Origin: Thalassospira alkalitolerans
Lineage (GTDB): Bacteria > Pseudomonadota > Alphaproteobacteria > Rhodospirillales > Thalassospiraceae
NCBI RefSeq assembly: GCF_002115745.1
Contig: NZ_JFKB01000005.1
Span: 248,001-312,000 of the forward strand
Length of the DNA stretch: 64,000 nucleotides
Direction: 5' to 3'
In this document: positions 8,466 to 18,148 of the stretch, piece after piece
How positions within the stretch are numbered: the first letter of the stretch is position 1
Layout: the number at the start of each line of letters is the position of its first letter
The notes under the pieces: model-generated
Database searches by the model: none
What the model was told of the DNA's origin: nothing
What the model saw: only the letters and a program-made list of their open reading frames with translations
Made by a program: the position numbers and the translations under genes

Positions 8466-9429
8466 GCTGTTTTCCATTGCCGAACTTCGTGAAGCTGCGG
8501 ATTATGTTCATGAATATGTGCCGCCGACGCCGACAATTAATTGGCCGTTGCTGGATCGTGCGACCGGATTGTCCCTTTATGTCAAACATGAAAATCATAC
8601 CCGGCTTGGTGCGTTTAAAATTCGGGGTGGGCTGACATTTTGCCGGTATTTGAAAAGTTCGTTTGATACCGTTGTCGGGATCATAAGTGCTACGCGGGGC
8701 AATCATGGGCAAAGTTTGGCGCATGCGGCAAGGTTGGCCGGGATTTCGGCGACCATTATCGTGCCGCATGGTAATTCTGCGGAAAAGAATGCTGCTATGC
8801 GTGCCTGGGGTGCCGAAGTTATTGAGCATGGTGATGATTTTCAGGACGCGGCCGAATATGCCGCCAGGCAAGCTGTGGCCAAAAATCTTGTTATGGTTCC
8901 GCCGTTTCATCCCGAACTTGTGCGTGGTGTTGCGTCCTATGGTTTGGAACTGTTTGATGCTGTCAAAAATCTGGACCGCATTTATGTGCCAGTCGGCATG
9001 GGATCCGGCATCTGTTCATTGATTACGGTGCGCGATGCGTTGGGGCTTGATACCGAAATTATTGGTGTTGTCGCAACTGGTGCGGATGCGGTGCTGCAAT
9101 CGTTCCGTGCCGGGCATGTGATTGAAACGGCTGTTGCCAAAACCTTTGCGGATGGGGTGGCATGCCGTTGTCCTGATCCTGCCGCGTTTCAGATCATCCT
9201 TAAGGGCGCATCCGATATTGTTGCCGTAAGTGACGAACAGATTCGCGATGCGATGTGTCTGTATTTCAGTTCCTGTCACACGCTTGCCGAAGGGGCCGGT
9301 GCGGCTTCTCTTGCTGCGGCGATTGCAGATCGGGATCGCAATATCGGCAAGAAGATCGCGGTCATTCTGACTGGTGCCAATATTGATCGGGCCGATTATG
9401 CCCGCGTTCTGAACGGAGACCTTCCATGA
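8461..9429 (+). CDS. threonine/serine dehydratase-family PLP enzyme
   Basis: 322 residues of the fold-type II PLP family. The Schiff-base lysine is Lys53 in LGAFKIRGG. The substrate loop SATRGNHGQS and the glycine-rich phosphate cup (VGMGSGICSL) are present, and there is no ACT regulatory domain. It probably removes ammonia from a hydroxy-amino acid to give a 2-oxo acid; Thr, Ser and 3-hydroxyaspartate are all possible substrates. ATG at 8461 has AAAGGG just upstream; a TTG at 8428 is less likely. The stop overlaps the next ATG, so it heads a dehydratase-decarboxylase-PhzF unit probably controlled by the divergent MocR regulator. Confidence 0.82.
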   Translation: MSLFSIAELREAADYVHEYVPPTPTINWPLLDRATGLSLYVKHENHTRLGAFKIRGGLTFCRYLKSSFDTVVGIISATRGNHGQSLAHAARLAGISATIIVPHGNSAEKNAAMRAWGAEVIEHGDDFQDAAEYAARQAVAKNLVMVPPFHPELVRGVASYGLELFDAVKNLDRIYVPVGMGSGICSLITVRDALGLDTEIIGVVATGADAVLQSFRAGHVIETAVAKTFADGVACRCPDPAAFQIILKGASDIVAVSDEQIRDAMCLYFSSCHTLAEGAGAASLAAAIADRDRNIGKKIAVILTGANIDRADYARVLNGDLP

Positions 9430-10859
9430 GCCGCCCTTCAAATCGTGCCGAACGCAGCCCCACTGTGACATCGGCACGTCATCTGATGTTTGATGATCTT
9501 GAACAGCTTGGCGATATTCTGGCTGTGGCCAGTGATATCACCCGTGAATTCGTTCAGGGTGCTGATGACATGGATGTGACCTGCCGCGATTTTTCTGCCT
9601 TTGATCCCTTGCGCCCAATGCCAGGGCAGGGTCGCGGTGCGCTTGATGCGTTGCGGGCAGCGAAGGAAGAAATTCTGCCGTTGCTCGCCGCATCAATCGG
9701 TCCTCGTTATCTGGGGTTTGTCACCGGGGGAACCACCCCTGCGGCCCTGGTTGGGGATTGGTTGACCGGTGCAATTGATCAGAATGCGACAGGCCCGGAA
9801 GGCAGCGTCACCGCCGCCGTTGAAGAACAGGTTATTCATTGGCTTTGCGATATGGGCGGTTTGCCGCGCGGGCGTTTTGACGGTGTTTTAACCACCGGGG
9901 CGACGGTTTCGAACCTTTTGGGGCTGGTTGCCGGGCGGCAATGGTGCGGGCAACAGATTGGCGTTGATGTCGATGCCGATGGTGCCGGGGCCTTGCCGGG
10001 TTTCGAAATTTTTGCCGCCAGTCCGCATGCCAGCATGATCAAGGATTTGTCGATTACCGGAATTGGCCGCAATAATTTTACCAAGGTTGCGACCAAGCCG
10101 GGAACCGAAGAAACCGATATTGCCGATCTTAAAAACCGGCTTGCGGCCAGTACGTCCAAGGCCAAACTGGTGATTGCCTCGGCCGGGACTGTTAACGCCA
10201 CTGATTTTGATAATCTGGTTGCGATTGCCGATTTGTGTGCAGCCTTTGGGGCTTGGCTGCATGTTGATGCGGCCTTTGGTATGTTTGCTGCGCTGGATGA
10301 CCGGCGTGCTCATTTGCTGTCCGGCCTTGATCGGGCTGATTCAATTACATCTGATGGGCATAAATGGCTGAACGTCCCCTATGACTGCGGCATTTTCCTG
10401 ACCCGTCATATCAATGTGTTGGAAACCAGTTGCCGGGCGTTTGCGCCGTATCTGCAGACCGAGGCGGTTGGCAATATGTATATCAATCGCGGGGTGGAAA
10501 ATTCCCGCCGGTTCCGCGCCTTGCCATTGTGGATGGCCATGAGGGCCTATGGTCGTGATGGTTTTACCGATATTGTCCGGGCCAATTGCGATCAGGCATC
10601 TGATCTGGCCGATTGGATCCGTGATCATGACAGGCTTGAACTGCTGGCGGATCCGAAACTTAACGTCACGATGTTTGCCGGGCCGGGCAGTGATGATGAC
10701 AATCGGGCATTGTTGTCGCGGATGAATGCGACTGGCAAACTGTTCATGACGCCAACTGTTTATGGCGGGCGGTTCGGCTTCCGTGCGGCGTTCAGCAATT
10801 GGCGCATGCGGGATCACGATCTGGAAATCATCAAGGACACCATCGACAGCGTACTTTGA
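9426..10859 (+). CDS. group II pyridoxal-dependent decarboxylase (aromatic amino acid/DOPA decarboxylase-like)
   Basis: 477 residues. Fold-type I landmarks are LHVDAAFG at 278-285 and the PLP lysine Lys313 in SDGHKWLNVPYD. The N-terminal GFVTGGTTPAAL and the TTGATVSNLLGLVAGRQ cofactor region match group II decarboxylases. The likely reaction is decarboxylation of an amino acid to an amine, although some relatives act as aldehyde synthases. The ATG overlaps the dehydratase stop by four bases and GGAG lies upstream, so translation is coupled. The substrate cannot be read from sequence. Confidence 0.85.
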   Translation: MSRPSNRAERSPTVTSARHLMFDDLEQLGDILAVASDITREFVQGADDMDVTCRDFSAFDPLRPMPGQGRGALDALRAAKEEILPLLAASIGPRYLGFVTGGTTPAALVGDWLTGAIDQNATGPEGSVTAAVEEQVIHWLCDMGGLPRGRFDGVLTTGATVSNLLGLVAGRQWCGQQIGVDVDADGAGALPGFEIFAASPHASMIKDLSITGIGRNNFTKVATKPGTEETDIADLKNRLAASTSKAKLVIASAGTVNATDFDNLVAIADLCAAFGAWLHVDAAFGMFAALDDRRAHLLSGLDRADSITSDGHKWLNVPYDCGIFLTRHINVLETSCRAFAPYLQTEAVGNMYINRGVENSRRFRALPLWMAMRAYGRDGFTDIVRANCDQASDLADWIRDHDRLELLADPKLNVTMFAGPGSDDDNRALLSRMNATGKLFMTPTVYGGRFGFRAAFSNWRMRDHDLEIIKDTIDSVL

Positions 10860-10926
10860 ATGCGCCGTCTGCGAATTGTGGCCTAAAATTTTACGAGAAC
10901 AAACATTCAGGATTGGTTGACTGACG

Positions 10927-11751
10927 ATGACAACATTTCCGATCTATCAGATTGATGCCTTTGCCGACCGGATGTTTGCCGGTAACCCCGCCGCGGTTGT
11001 CCCGCTGGATGGCTGGTTGCCCGATATCGTGATGCAAAACATTGCGATGGAAAACAACCTGTCGGAAACGGCGTTTATTGTGCGATGTGACCCGGCAACA
11101 GACGGGGCCGAATTTCACATCCGATGGTTCACGCCAACGGTCGAGGTGCCGCTTTGCGGGCACGCGACATTGGCCAGTTCCTTTGTGATTTTCAATATCC
11201 TTGGTTTTGATGGTGATCTTGTTCGCCTTCAAAGCGAAAGCGGCATCCTGACAGCGCGCCGTGACGGTGACGCGATTGTTTTGAATTTCCCCAAGCAACC
11301 GATTGTTGCCGAAGATATCCCGGCAACAGTTACCGCCGCCCTGACCGATGCCAAGCCGAGCGCGACTTTTCGGGTTGCCAGTCGCGATACCGATTTTGTG
11401 GCCGTTTACGATCATGCTTCGGTGGTGCGGGATATGGTTCCTGACATGTCGGTACTTGGCACGTTGGCGGAGCGCGGGGTGATTGTGACCGCGCCGGGCG
11501 ATAAGCCCGGCATCGATATGGTATCGCGTTATTTTGTACCAGCCTTTGGAATTGATGAGGACCCGGTCACCGGTTACATGCACTGCGTTGTTGCGCCGTA
11601 TTGGGCGGAATATAGCGGGAAAGCCAATGTGGTCGGTTATCAGGCATCAAAACGTGGCGGCATCATTGATTGTACGGTTGATGGGGACCGCGTTCATTTG
11701 AAAGGCAATGCTGTTTTGTACCTGAAGGGCGAAATTTATCTGGCGGATTAG
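10927..11751 (+). CDS. PhzF-family isomerase/epimerase-like protein
   Basis: 274 residues with the PhzF hallmarks: YQIDAFADRMFAGNPAAVV at the N-terminus, the probable catalytic glutamate Glu47 in NNLSETAF, PLCGHATLAS, and DEDPVTGYMHC in the C-terminal half. Family members catalyse acid-base isomerisation of small metabolites; phenazine genes are absent, so the name should not be taken to mean phenazine synthesis. It is the third gene of the probable PLP-enzyme unit, 67 bp after the decarboxylase, and is followed by a clear terminator. Confidence 0.88.
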   Translation: MTTFPIYQIDAFADRMFAGNPAAVVPLDGWLPDIVMQNIAMENNLSETAFIVRCDPATDGAEFHIRWFTPTVEVPLCGHATLASSFVIFNILGFDGDLVRLQSESGILTARRDGDAIVLNFPKQPIVAEDIPATVTAALTDAKPSATFRVASRDTDFVAVYDHASVVRDMVPDMSVLGTLAERGVIVTAPGDKPGIDMVSRYFVPAFGIDEDPVTGYMHCVVAPYWAEYSGKANVVGYQASKRGGIIDCTVDGDRVHLKGNAVLYLKGEIYLAD

Positions 11752-11784
11752 TCGCAGGTTACCTTGCGATGAACTAGACTGATC

Positions 11785-11823
11785 GATGGCGGGCAGGGCG
11801 CAACACTGTCCGCCATTTTTTTG
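11785..11823 (+). terminator. rho-independent terminator after the PhzF-like gene
   Basis: ATGGCGG (11786-11792) pairs with CCGCCAT (11810-11816), extended by CAG/CTG, and is followed by seven T residues. Confidence 0.85.
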
Positions 11824-12031
11824 TCCGGATCGTTGGTTTCGGGTCTTTTAAGCCGGTGATGTCATCGACATATAATCAGAGGCACCACGTTTGCGCGTTT
11901 GATTTTTATTGACCTCTGACGGGGGCTTTCGTCTAAGTAAGTATAAAATACGACTTACGGGGACTGGACGGGCGGTGCAACATGCCTGCCGGAACCTCGT
12001 GTCAAAGCGCTGTTGCAGGGGAAGATGGATC

Positions 12032-13903
12032 GTGATCGAAAGTGTTGTCGCCAGTTCTGCGACGCCATTACAGATGTGGGTGGTCCTGGCGCTGGTCGCC
12101 GGGTCGCTGGTTCTGTACGGGTTGGAGCGTATATCGCTTGAACTGACCAGCATGGCGCTTGTCGCTGTGTTGCTGCTTTTCTTCAATTTCTTCCCGTTGC
12201 CCGATGCGGATGGCAATAATCTGCTTGGCGCCGGGGCCTTGATGTCCGGCTTTGCCAACCCGGCCCTGTTGACGGTGTTGTCATTGCTGGTGGTCGGGCA
12301 GGGCATGGTCCTGACTGGCGGGGTGAGCTATATCGCCGGTCTGATTACGGAACATGGCGGTAAAAACGCGTCTCTGTCGATCTTTGTCGGCCTGTTTGTT
12401 GTGATGTTGTTGTCGGCATTCCTGAACAACACCCCGGTTGTGGTTATCTTTATTCCAATCATTCAGGCGCTGGCCGAACGTATTCAGCGTTCGCCAAGTG
12501 CGCTGATGATACCGCTGTCATATGTGGCGATTTTGGGCGGTATGACGACCCTGATCGGGTCATCAACCAACCTTTTGGTATCAAGCTCGCTGATTGAACT
12601 TGGCATGCCAGCCATGGAATTCTTTGAATTTACCGTGATTGGCAGTGTGCTGGCACTTGTCGGCTTTATCTATGTTCTGTTTATCGCGCCGCATTTGTTA
12701 CCTGCGCTGGCGTCAATGAGCAGCAAACTTGCCAATCCAGATAGCAGTGGCAAACAGTTTATCGCCCAGATTACGGTTGGCCCGGCATCACAGATGATCG
12801 GGACCCGTCCGGTCGCCGGTTTCTTTAAAAACCTGCCCAATATCACGATCCAGATGATTGTCCGGCGCGAACATGCCGATTTGCCGCCGTTTGACGAGGA
12901 TATGGAAATTCAGGCTGGCGATGTTTTGGTCGTTGCTGCCACGCGCAAGGCTCTGACTGAAGCCCTGCAAAAAGACGTTGGTTTGCTGCATGCCGAGGCT
13001 GCTAACGTTCAAGACGGGAGCGATGAGATACGTCGAAAATCAACCCAGCTTCTGGCCGAAGTTATGTTGCCGCCTGGGTCGCGATTGATCGGGTTCAACC
13101 TTGAACAGATTGGTTTCCGATATCAGTACAAGTGTCTTGTGTTGGGGATTCAGCGTCGTTCGCGCATGATCCGAACCCAGATGACAGAAATCCGGCTTGA
13201 AGCCGGGGATGTTCTGTTGGTAAAGGGGCGTTCCGAAGATGTCGAAGCATTGCGCACCATTCGCGATGTGGTTCTTTTGGAATGGTCGACGCGTACTTTG
13301 CCGCGCCCGTTTCATGCGCGCCGTGCGGCGACGATTTTCCTTGGTGTGATTGCGGTGGCCGCGACCGGCCTTGTGCCGATCATGATATCAAGTTTTATCG
13401 GGGCGGCATTGATGATTGCCTCGGGCGCACTTAACGTGCGTCAGGCATCGCGTGCGATTGACCGCAAGATCGTTTTGCTGGTTGCTGCGGCGCTTGCGCT
13501 TGGCAATGCGTTGCAATTGACCGGCGGGGCGGAATTCGTTGCGGATCAATTACTGGCCGCGACACGCGGGGCACCCGCCCCTGTGATCCTGTCGCTGTTC
13601 TTCCTGATTGTGGCGGTGTTTACCAATGTTCTGTCAAACAATGCCTGTGCGGTGTTGTTTACACCGATCGGGATTGGCATGGCGCAAAGTCTTGGGGTTC
13701 AACCCCATATCTTTGCCATCGCGGTGGTGATGGCGGCAAACTGTTCGTTTGCATCGCCGGTCGGTTATCAGACCAACCTTCTGGTCATGGGGCCGGGGCA
13801 TTATCGATTTGTTGATTTCCTGCGTGCAGGGACGCCGTTGATTATCATTTTGTGGCTGGCTTTCAGCTTCTTTGCTCCCTGGTATTATGACATTCCATTC
13901 TAA
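12032..13903 (+). CDS. SLC13/DASS-family permease with two internal TrkA-C (RCK_C) domains
   Basis: 623 residues from GTG at 12032, which has AGGGGAAG eight bases upstream; a TTG at 11909 would add an implausible Arg-rich leader. About eleven membrane helices are arranged in two halves, each with a conserved segment (FLNNTPVVVIFIPI and FTNVLSNNACAVLF). Between them lie two soluble RCK_C-like domains, each ending in an AGDVLVV or AGDVLLVKG motif. It probably transports an anion such as sulfate or a dicarboxylate, Na-coupled, with the RCK_C domains sensing a ligand. It stands alone after a terminator and ahead of serC. Substrate uncertain. Confidence 0.85.
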   Translation: MIESVVASSATPLQMWVVLALVAGSLVLYGLERISLELTSMALVAVLLLFFNFFPLPDADGNNLLGAGALMSGFANPALLTVLSLLVVGQGMVLTGGVSYIAGLITEHGGKNASLSIFVGLFVVMLLSAFLNNTPVVVIFIPIIQALAERIQRSPSALMIPLSYVAILGGMTTLIGSSTNLLVSSSLIELGMPAMEFFEFTVIGSVLALVGFIYVLFIAPHLLPALASMSSKLANPDSSGKQFIAQITVGPASQMIGTRPVAGFFKNLPNITIQMIVRREHADLPPFDEDMEIQAGDVLVVAATRKALTEALQKDVGLLHAEAANVQDGSDEIRRKSTQLLAEVMLPPGSRLIGFNLEQIGFRYQYKCLVLGIQRRSRMIRTQMTEIRLEAGDVLLVKGRSEDVEALRTIRDVVLLEWSTRTLPRPFHARRAATIFLGVIAVAATGLVPIMISSFIGAALMIASGALNVRQASRAIDRKIVLLVAAALALGNALQLTGGAEFVADQLLAATRGAPAPVILSLFFLIVAVFTNVLSNNACAVLFTPIGIGMAQSLGVQPHIFAIAVVMAANCSFASPVGYQTNLLVMGPGHYRFVDFLRAGTPLIIILWLAFSFFAPWYYDIPF

Positions 13904-13974
13904 GCCCTGACCCCGGTTGCCGTGCGGACGGATCTGCCATGCAAATACGGGCAGTTCTGTTGCATCGAAGGCGT

Positions 13975-14002
13975 TTGACTTTTATGCGTACCGCAATAGG
14001 AT
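13975..14002 (+). promoter_or_regulatory. candidate sigma-70 promoter for serC
   Basis: TTGACT (13975-13980), a 16-base spacer, then TAGGAT (13997-14002). A transcription start near 14009 would give a leader of about 50 bases to the serC ATG. Confidence 0.35.
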
Positions 14003-14059
14003 CGGGCTTCGTTTTTGACGCAGGATGGCGTGCCAGCGCTATTCGATAATCTCAGGAAT

Positions 14060-15283
14060 ATGCCGATGGCCCAGAATGCCACTGTGAACGCCTCTGTAAC
14101 TGCTAATTCCAATGACGCCTTTGCCAAGCCGAACCTTCGCCCGGAAAGCCCGAATTTTTCATCAGGCCCGTGCAAGAAACGTCCGGGCTGGTCGGCGGAC
14201 GCGCTTGATACCCGCGTTCTGGGGCGGTCACATCGTTCCAAATTTGGCAAAGCACGCATGGAAGAGGTCATTGACCGTTCACGTGCTGTTTTGAACCTGC
14301 CTGATGATTATCTGCTTGGCGTTGTTCCGGCATCCGATACCGGTGCGGTTGAAATGGCGCTTTGGTCGATGTTGGGGCCGCGCGGTGTTGATATGCTGGC
14401 ATGGGAAAGCTTTGGATCGCTGTGGGTCACGGATGTGCTTAAGCAGCTTAATCTTCCCGATGTGCGGGTGATGGAAGCCGATTATGGCAAATTGCCCGAT
14501 CTTGGGGCGGTTGATTTTGATCACGATGTGGTTTTCACCTGGAACGGCACGACGGCCGGTGTGCGTGTGCCCAATGGTGACTGGATCGCAGATGACCGCA
14601 AGGGGCTGACCATTTGCGATGCGACATCGGCAATCTTTGCCATGGAACTGCCTTGGGACAAGCTCGACGTTGTGACCTATAGCTGGCAGAAAGTTTTGGG
14701 TGGCGAGGGTGGTCACGGCATCATTATCCTAAGCCCGCGTGCGGTTGAACGCCTTGAAAGTCACACACCGGCTTGGCCAATGCCGAAAATTTTCCGCATG
14801 ACCAAGGGGGGTAAGTTGATCGACGGTATTTTCCGCGGCGAAACTATCAATACCCCGTCGATGCTGGTGGTTGAAGATGCGATTGATGCCCTGAAATGGG
14901 CCGAGGGCATTGGCGGGCTTGAGGGGCTTTTGAAACGCACGCGTCAGAATCGCGCCTATCTTGACGCCTGGTTGGCGGATAGCGATTGGGCGGCGGATCT
15001 GGCTGATACGCCTGAAACCGCATCAAATACGTCGATGTGCATCAAGATCATCGACCCATGGGCGTTGTCTTTGCCCGCTGAAAAGCAGGCTGCATTGCCC
15101 AAACGGATTTCGCAGATCCTTGAAGCCGAAGAAATCGCCATGGATATTAATGGCTATCGCGATGCGCCTCCGGGGCTTCGGATTTGGGGCGGCGCGACGG
15201 TGGAACCCAGTGATGTCAAGGCGTTGCTGCCATGGCTTGATTGGGCATATGCGACGGTTAAAGCCGAAATTCAGGCTGATTGA
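14060..15283 (+). CDS. serC: phosphoserine aminotransferase
   Basis: About 407 residues. The protein matches the longer SerC type found in alphaproteobacteria: [14 protein letters not shown] near the N-terminus, [15 protein letters not shown] for the phosphate cup, and the PLP lysine in [14 protein letters not shown]. It converts 3-phosphohydroxypyruvate and glutamate to phosphoserine in serine synthesis. AGGA at 14053-14056 supports ATG 14060 or, with better spacing, ATG 14066. The longer TTG start at 14015 is unlikely. serA, often next to serC, is not between this gene and hisZ. Confidence 0.9.
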   Translation: MPMAQNATVNASVTANSNDAFAKPNLRPESPNFSSGPCKKRPGWSADALDTRVLGRSHRSKFGKARMEEVIDRSRAVLNLPDDYLLGVVPASDTGAVEMALWSMLGPRGVDMLAWESFGSLWVTDVLKQLNLPDVRVMEADYGKLPDLGAVDFDHDVVFTWNGTTAGVRVPNGDWIADDRKGLTICDATSAIFAMELPWDKLDVVTYSWQKVLGGEGGHGIIILSPRAVERLESHTPAWPMPKIFRMTKGGKLIDGIFRGETINTPSMLVVEDAIDALKWAEGIGGLEGLLKRTRQNRAYLDAWLADSDWAADLADTPETASNTSMCIKIIDPWALSLPAEKQAALPKRISQILEAEEIAMDINGYRDAPPGLRIWGGATVEPSDVKALLPWLDWAYATVKAEIQAD

Positions 15284-15425
15284 TCTGGATTTTGTACGTA
15301 TTATTTGCGTCTGCGGGGGTTTTCCCGTTGCCCTGTCCGGAACAAAGCGGTAGTAACCGCTACCGGATATATAGTCAGGCACGACCTGAACCGATTTTGC
15401 GCGCCTCGTCCGGAAAGCACACATA

Positions 15426-16592
15426 ATGACCGAACTTGCCAGGAAAGCTCTTTTGCCCGCCGGCCTTCAGGATGTTCTGCCTGGAACCGCTGCACGGGAA
15501 GCTGACATCCGTGAAAAACTGATGAGCAGTTTCGCACATGCGGGCTATGACCGGGTTAAAACACCGCTGGTCGAATTTGAAGAAAGCCTTCTGGAAGGTG
15601 CGGCCCCCGAACTTGCCACACAGACCTTCCGCCTGATGGACCCGGTATCGCACCGGATGATGGGCATTCGTTCCGATATGACCCCGCAAGTGGGCCGTAT
15701 TGCTGCAACCCGTTTGGGGGATGCGCCGCGTCCGCTTCGTTTGTCCTATTCCGGCGATGTCCTGCGTATTCAGGGTACCCAGTTGCGCCCCGAACGCCAG
15801 TTTGCCCAGGTCGGTGCCGAATTGATCGGCGTTTCCAGTGCGGCGGCTGATACCGAGATTGTTTTGCTGGCACTTGAGGCGCTGGAACATGTCGGTCTTG
15901 CCGATGTGTCAGTCGATTTGAATTTGCCGACCTTGCCGGTGCGCCTGTTTGATGCATTTGGTGTGACGTCCGACGATCGCGAAACCCTGATCCGGGCGCT
16001 TGAACATCGTGATGTTGCGGCTGTCAAAGCTGTGAGTGGCAATGTTACGGACGTCTTTGTTGCCTTGCTTGAGGCCGCCGGTCCGGCGCATACGGCATTG
16101 CCGAAACTTAAAAAGCTGGAACTGCCGCTTGGTGCGTCTGAAGAATTGCACCGTCTGGTCGAGGTTGCCGAACGCATTCTGGCATCCGACCTTGATGCGG
16201 CCTTGACGATTGATCCGGTTGAAATGGCCGGTTTCCGATATCAGACCGGTGTCAGCTTTACCCTGTTTGCCAAACATGTTCGTGGTGAACTTGGCCGCGG
16301 TGGTCGTTACCGCGCGGGCGGTTCAAGTGGCGAAGCCGCAACCGGCATGTCGCTGTTTATGGATACCATTCTGCGCGGTCTTGCAGATATCGCACCGGTT
16401 GAACGGGTTTATCTGCCGCTGGGCACGCCACAGCGCGAAGCCCGTAAGCTGCGTAAAGATGGTCATTATACTGTGGCTGCCCTTGAAGGTGCAGCCGAGG
16501 CTAAAACCGAAGATGCGGCGCGCAACGAAGCACGTCGTATGGGATGCAGTTTTATTTACCTCGGCGGCCAGGTTGTGCCGCTGGGTGCGTAA
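15426..16592 (+). CDS. hisZ: ATP phosphoribosyltransferase regulatory subunit
   Basis: 388 residues with a class II aminoacyl-tRNA-synthetase-like fold related to HisRS but lacking the anticodon-binding domain. Signatures are LLPAGLQDVLPGTAAREADIRE at the N-terminus, the motif-2-like RSDMTPQVGRIAATRL, RPERQFAQVGAELIG, and the motif-3-like GRGGRYRAGG. HisZ pairs with short-form HisG for the first step of histidine synthesis; hisG is not in this window. It precedes purA by 36 bp in the same direction, probably co-transcribed, linking histidine and purine synthesis. Confidence 0.9.
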   Translation: MTELARKALLPAGLQDVLPGTAAREADIREKLMSSFAHAGYDRVKTPLVEFEESLLEGAAPELATQTFRLMDPVSHRMMGIRSDMTPQVGRIAATRLGDAPRPLRLSYSGDVLRIQGTQLRPERQFAQVGAELIGVSSAAADTEIVLLALEALEHVGLADVSVDLNLPTLPVRLFDAFGVTSDDRETLIRALEHRDVAAVKAVSGNVTDVFVALLEAAGPAHTALPKLKKLELPLGASEELHRLVEVAERILASDLDAALTIDPVEMAGFRYQTGVSFTLFAKHVRGELGRGGRYRAGGSSGEAATGMSLFMDTILRGLADIAPVERVYLPLGTPQREARKLRKDGHYTVAALEGAAEAKTEDAARNEARRMGCSFIYLGGQVVPLGA

Positions 16593-16628
16593 CCCAAAAT
16601 CATTTCTTATCGCGCAAGGAGTTTTGCG

Positions 16629-17924
16629 ATGACCAATGTTGCCGTGATCGGTTCCCAGTGGGGGGACGAAGGAAAAGGCAAGATCGTCGATTGGCTGTCC
16701 GAACGGGCAGACGTCGTAGTGCGTTTCCAGGGCGGTCATAACGCCGGTCATACTTTGGTGATCGACGGAACTGTCTATAAGCTTAGCCTGTTGCCGTCTG
16801 GTATTGTTCGCAAGAACAAGCTGTCTGTGATTGGCAATGGTGTTGTTGTCGATCCCTGGGCGCTTTTGGCCGAGATCGAGCGCCTGAAAGCACAGGGCGT
16901 TGATATTACCCCGGACAATTTGCGTTTGGCCGAAAATGCCTGCCTGATTTTGCCGCTGCATGGCAATCTGGACAAGGCCCGAGAAGCGGCTGCGACCGGG
17001 AATAACAAAATCGGTACGACGGGTCGTGGTATTGGCCCGGCATACGAAGACCGCGTTGGTCGTCGCGGAATCCGGGTTGGCGATCTGGCGGATGCCGAAC
17101 TTCTTGAAGCCAAAGTCGAAAACCTTTTGACCCATCACAACGCGCTGCTGCGTGGTCTGGGCCAGCCGGAAGTCGATGGTGCGGAACTGCTTGAACAGCT
17201 TAAAGAAATCGCGCCGAAAATCCTGCCGTTCTCGGACACTGTCTGGAAATCTTTGAATCAGTTCAAAGAAGCCGGTCAGCGTATCCTGTTCGAAGGCGCA
17301 CAGGGCACGATGCTTGATGTTGACCATGGCACGTATCCGTTCGTGACCTCGTCCAATACTGTTTCGGGGCAGGCTGCGGCCGGTTCGGGCATGGGGCCGT
17401 CGGCTGTGGGCTATGTTCTGGGCATTACCAAGGCCTATACCACGCGTGTCGGCGAAGGTCCGTTCCCGTCTGAACTGTTTGATGCAGATGGCGAACGTCT
17501 TGGCGAGCGCGGTCATGAATTTGGTGTGGTCACCGGGCGTAAACGCCGTTGTGGCTGGTTTGATGCTGCCCTTGTCCGTCAGTCGGTCAAGGTCAATGGC
17601 ATTACCGGTATTGCCCTGACCAAACTTGACGTTCTGGATGGCTTTGACGAAATCAAGATTTGCACCGGTTATGATATCGACGGCAAAATCTATGATCACC
17701 TGCCGGCCAATCAGCGTTTGCAGGCGAAAGCCAAGCCAATTTACGAAACCATCGAAGGCTGGTCAGATACCACGATGGGGGCGCGAAGCTGGGCTGATCT
17801 TCCGGCTGCTGCCATCAAATATGTCCGCCGTATCGAGGAACTGATCGAAGCACCGGTTGCGTTGCTGTCGACCAGCCCGGAACGTGATGACACCATCCTG
17901 GTTCATGACCCGTTCAGCGCCTAG
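16629..17924 (+). CDS. purA: adenylosuccinate synthetase
   Basis: 431 residues, full length for the family. The N-terminal GTP loop [14 protein letters not shown], the IMP-binding [21 protein letters not shown], and the [12 protein letters not shown] guanine-recognition segment are all present. It joins IMP and aspartate using GTP to make adenylosuccinate on the route to AMP. CAAGGAG sits upstream of the ATG and a clear terminator follows. Confidence 0.97.
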   Translation: MTNVAVIGSQWGDEGKGKIVDWLSERADVVVRFQGGHNAGHTLVIDGTVYKLSLLPSGIVRKNKLSVIGNGVVVDPWALLAEIERLKAQGVDITPDNLRLAENACLILPLHGNLDKAREAAATGNNKIGTTGRGIGPAYEDRVGRRGIRVGDLADAELLEAKVENLLTHHNALLRGLGQPEVDGAELLEQLKEIAPKILPFSDTVWKSLNQFKEAGQRILFEGAQGTMLDVDHGTYPFVTSSNTVSGQAAAGSGMGPSAVGYVLGITKAYTTRVGEGPFPSELFDADGERLGERGHEFGVVTGRKRRCGWFDAALVRQSVKVNGITGIALTKLDVLDGFDEIKICTGYDIDGKIYDHLPANQRLQAKAKPIYETIEGWSDTTMGARSWADLPAAAIKYVRRIEELIEAPVALLSTSPERDDTILVHDPFSA

Positions 17925-17947
17925 GTGCCCGGTTCGTTGAAATGTTT

Positions 17948-17979
17948 AAAGCCATCGGTAAATCCGGTGGCTTTTTTCG
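17948..17979 (+). terminator. rho-independent terminator after purA
   Basis: GCCATCGG pairs with CCGGTGGC (one G-T pair) around a five-base loop and is followed by six T residues. Confidence 0.85.
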
Positions 17980-18148
17980 TTACAGATTAATGATTTGGCC
18001 TGTATTGACCTTGCGTATGGCACGGATAACGGCTTGCCCCGTTTTGCTATCGGCAGTATCGTTTCCCGATATCCGAGGGTGCGACGAACTTGATTTCCAG
18101 GCAGGAATGTCGATACGCGCATCCTCCAACTAAGAAAAATCGGGACCC

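Noticed and set aside
10891-11583. Minus-strand frame opposite the PhzF-like gene
   Set aside because: PhzF motifs on the + strand are clear; the antisense has no recognisable features.
11909-12031. Longer TTG start for the SLC13 permease
   Set aside because: Adds an Arg/Cys-rich leader unlike the family; GTG 12032 has a good AGGGGAAG site.
15345-15360. Small hairpin AGCGGT-AGTA-ACCGCT between serC and hisZ as terminator or attenuator
   Set aside because: Stem is short with no U-tract and no histidine-rich leader peptide nearby.
16323-17699. Minus-strand frame of 458 codons opposite hisZ and purA
   Set aside because: purA and hisZ are unmistakable conserved genes on the + strand; the antisense frame has no domain and arises from codon bias.
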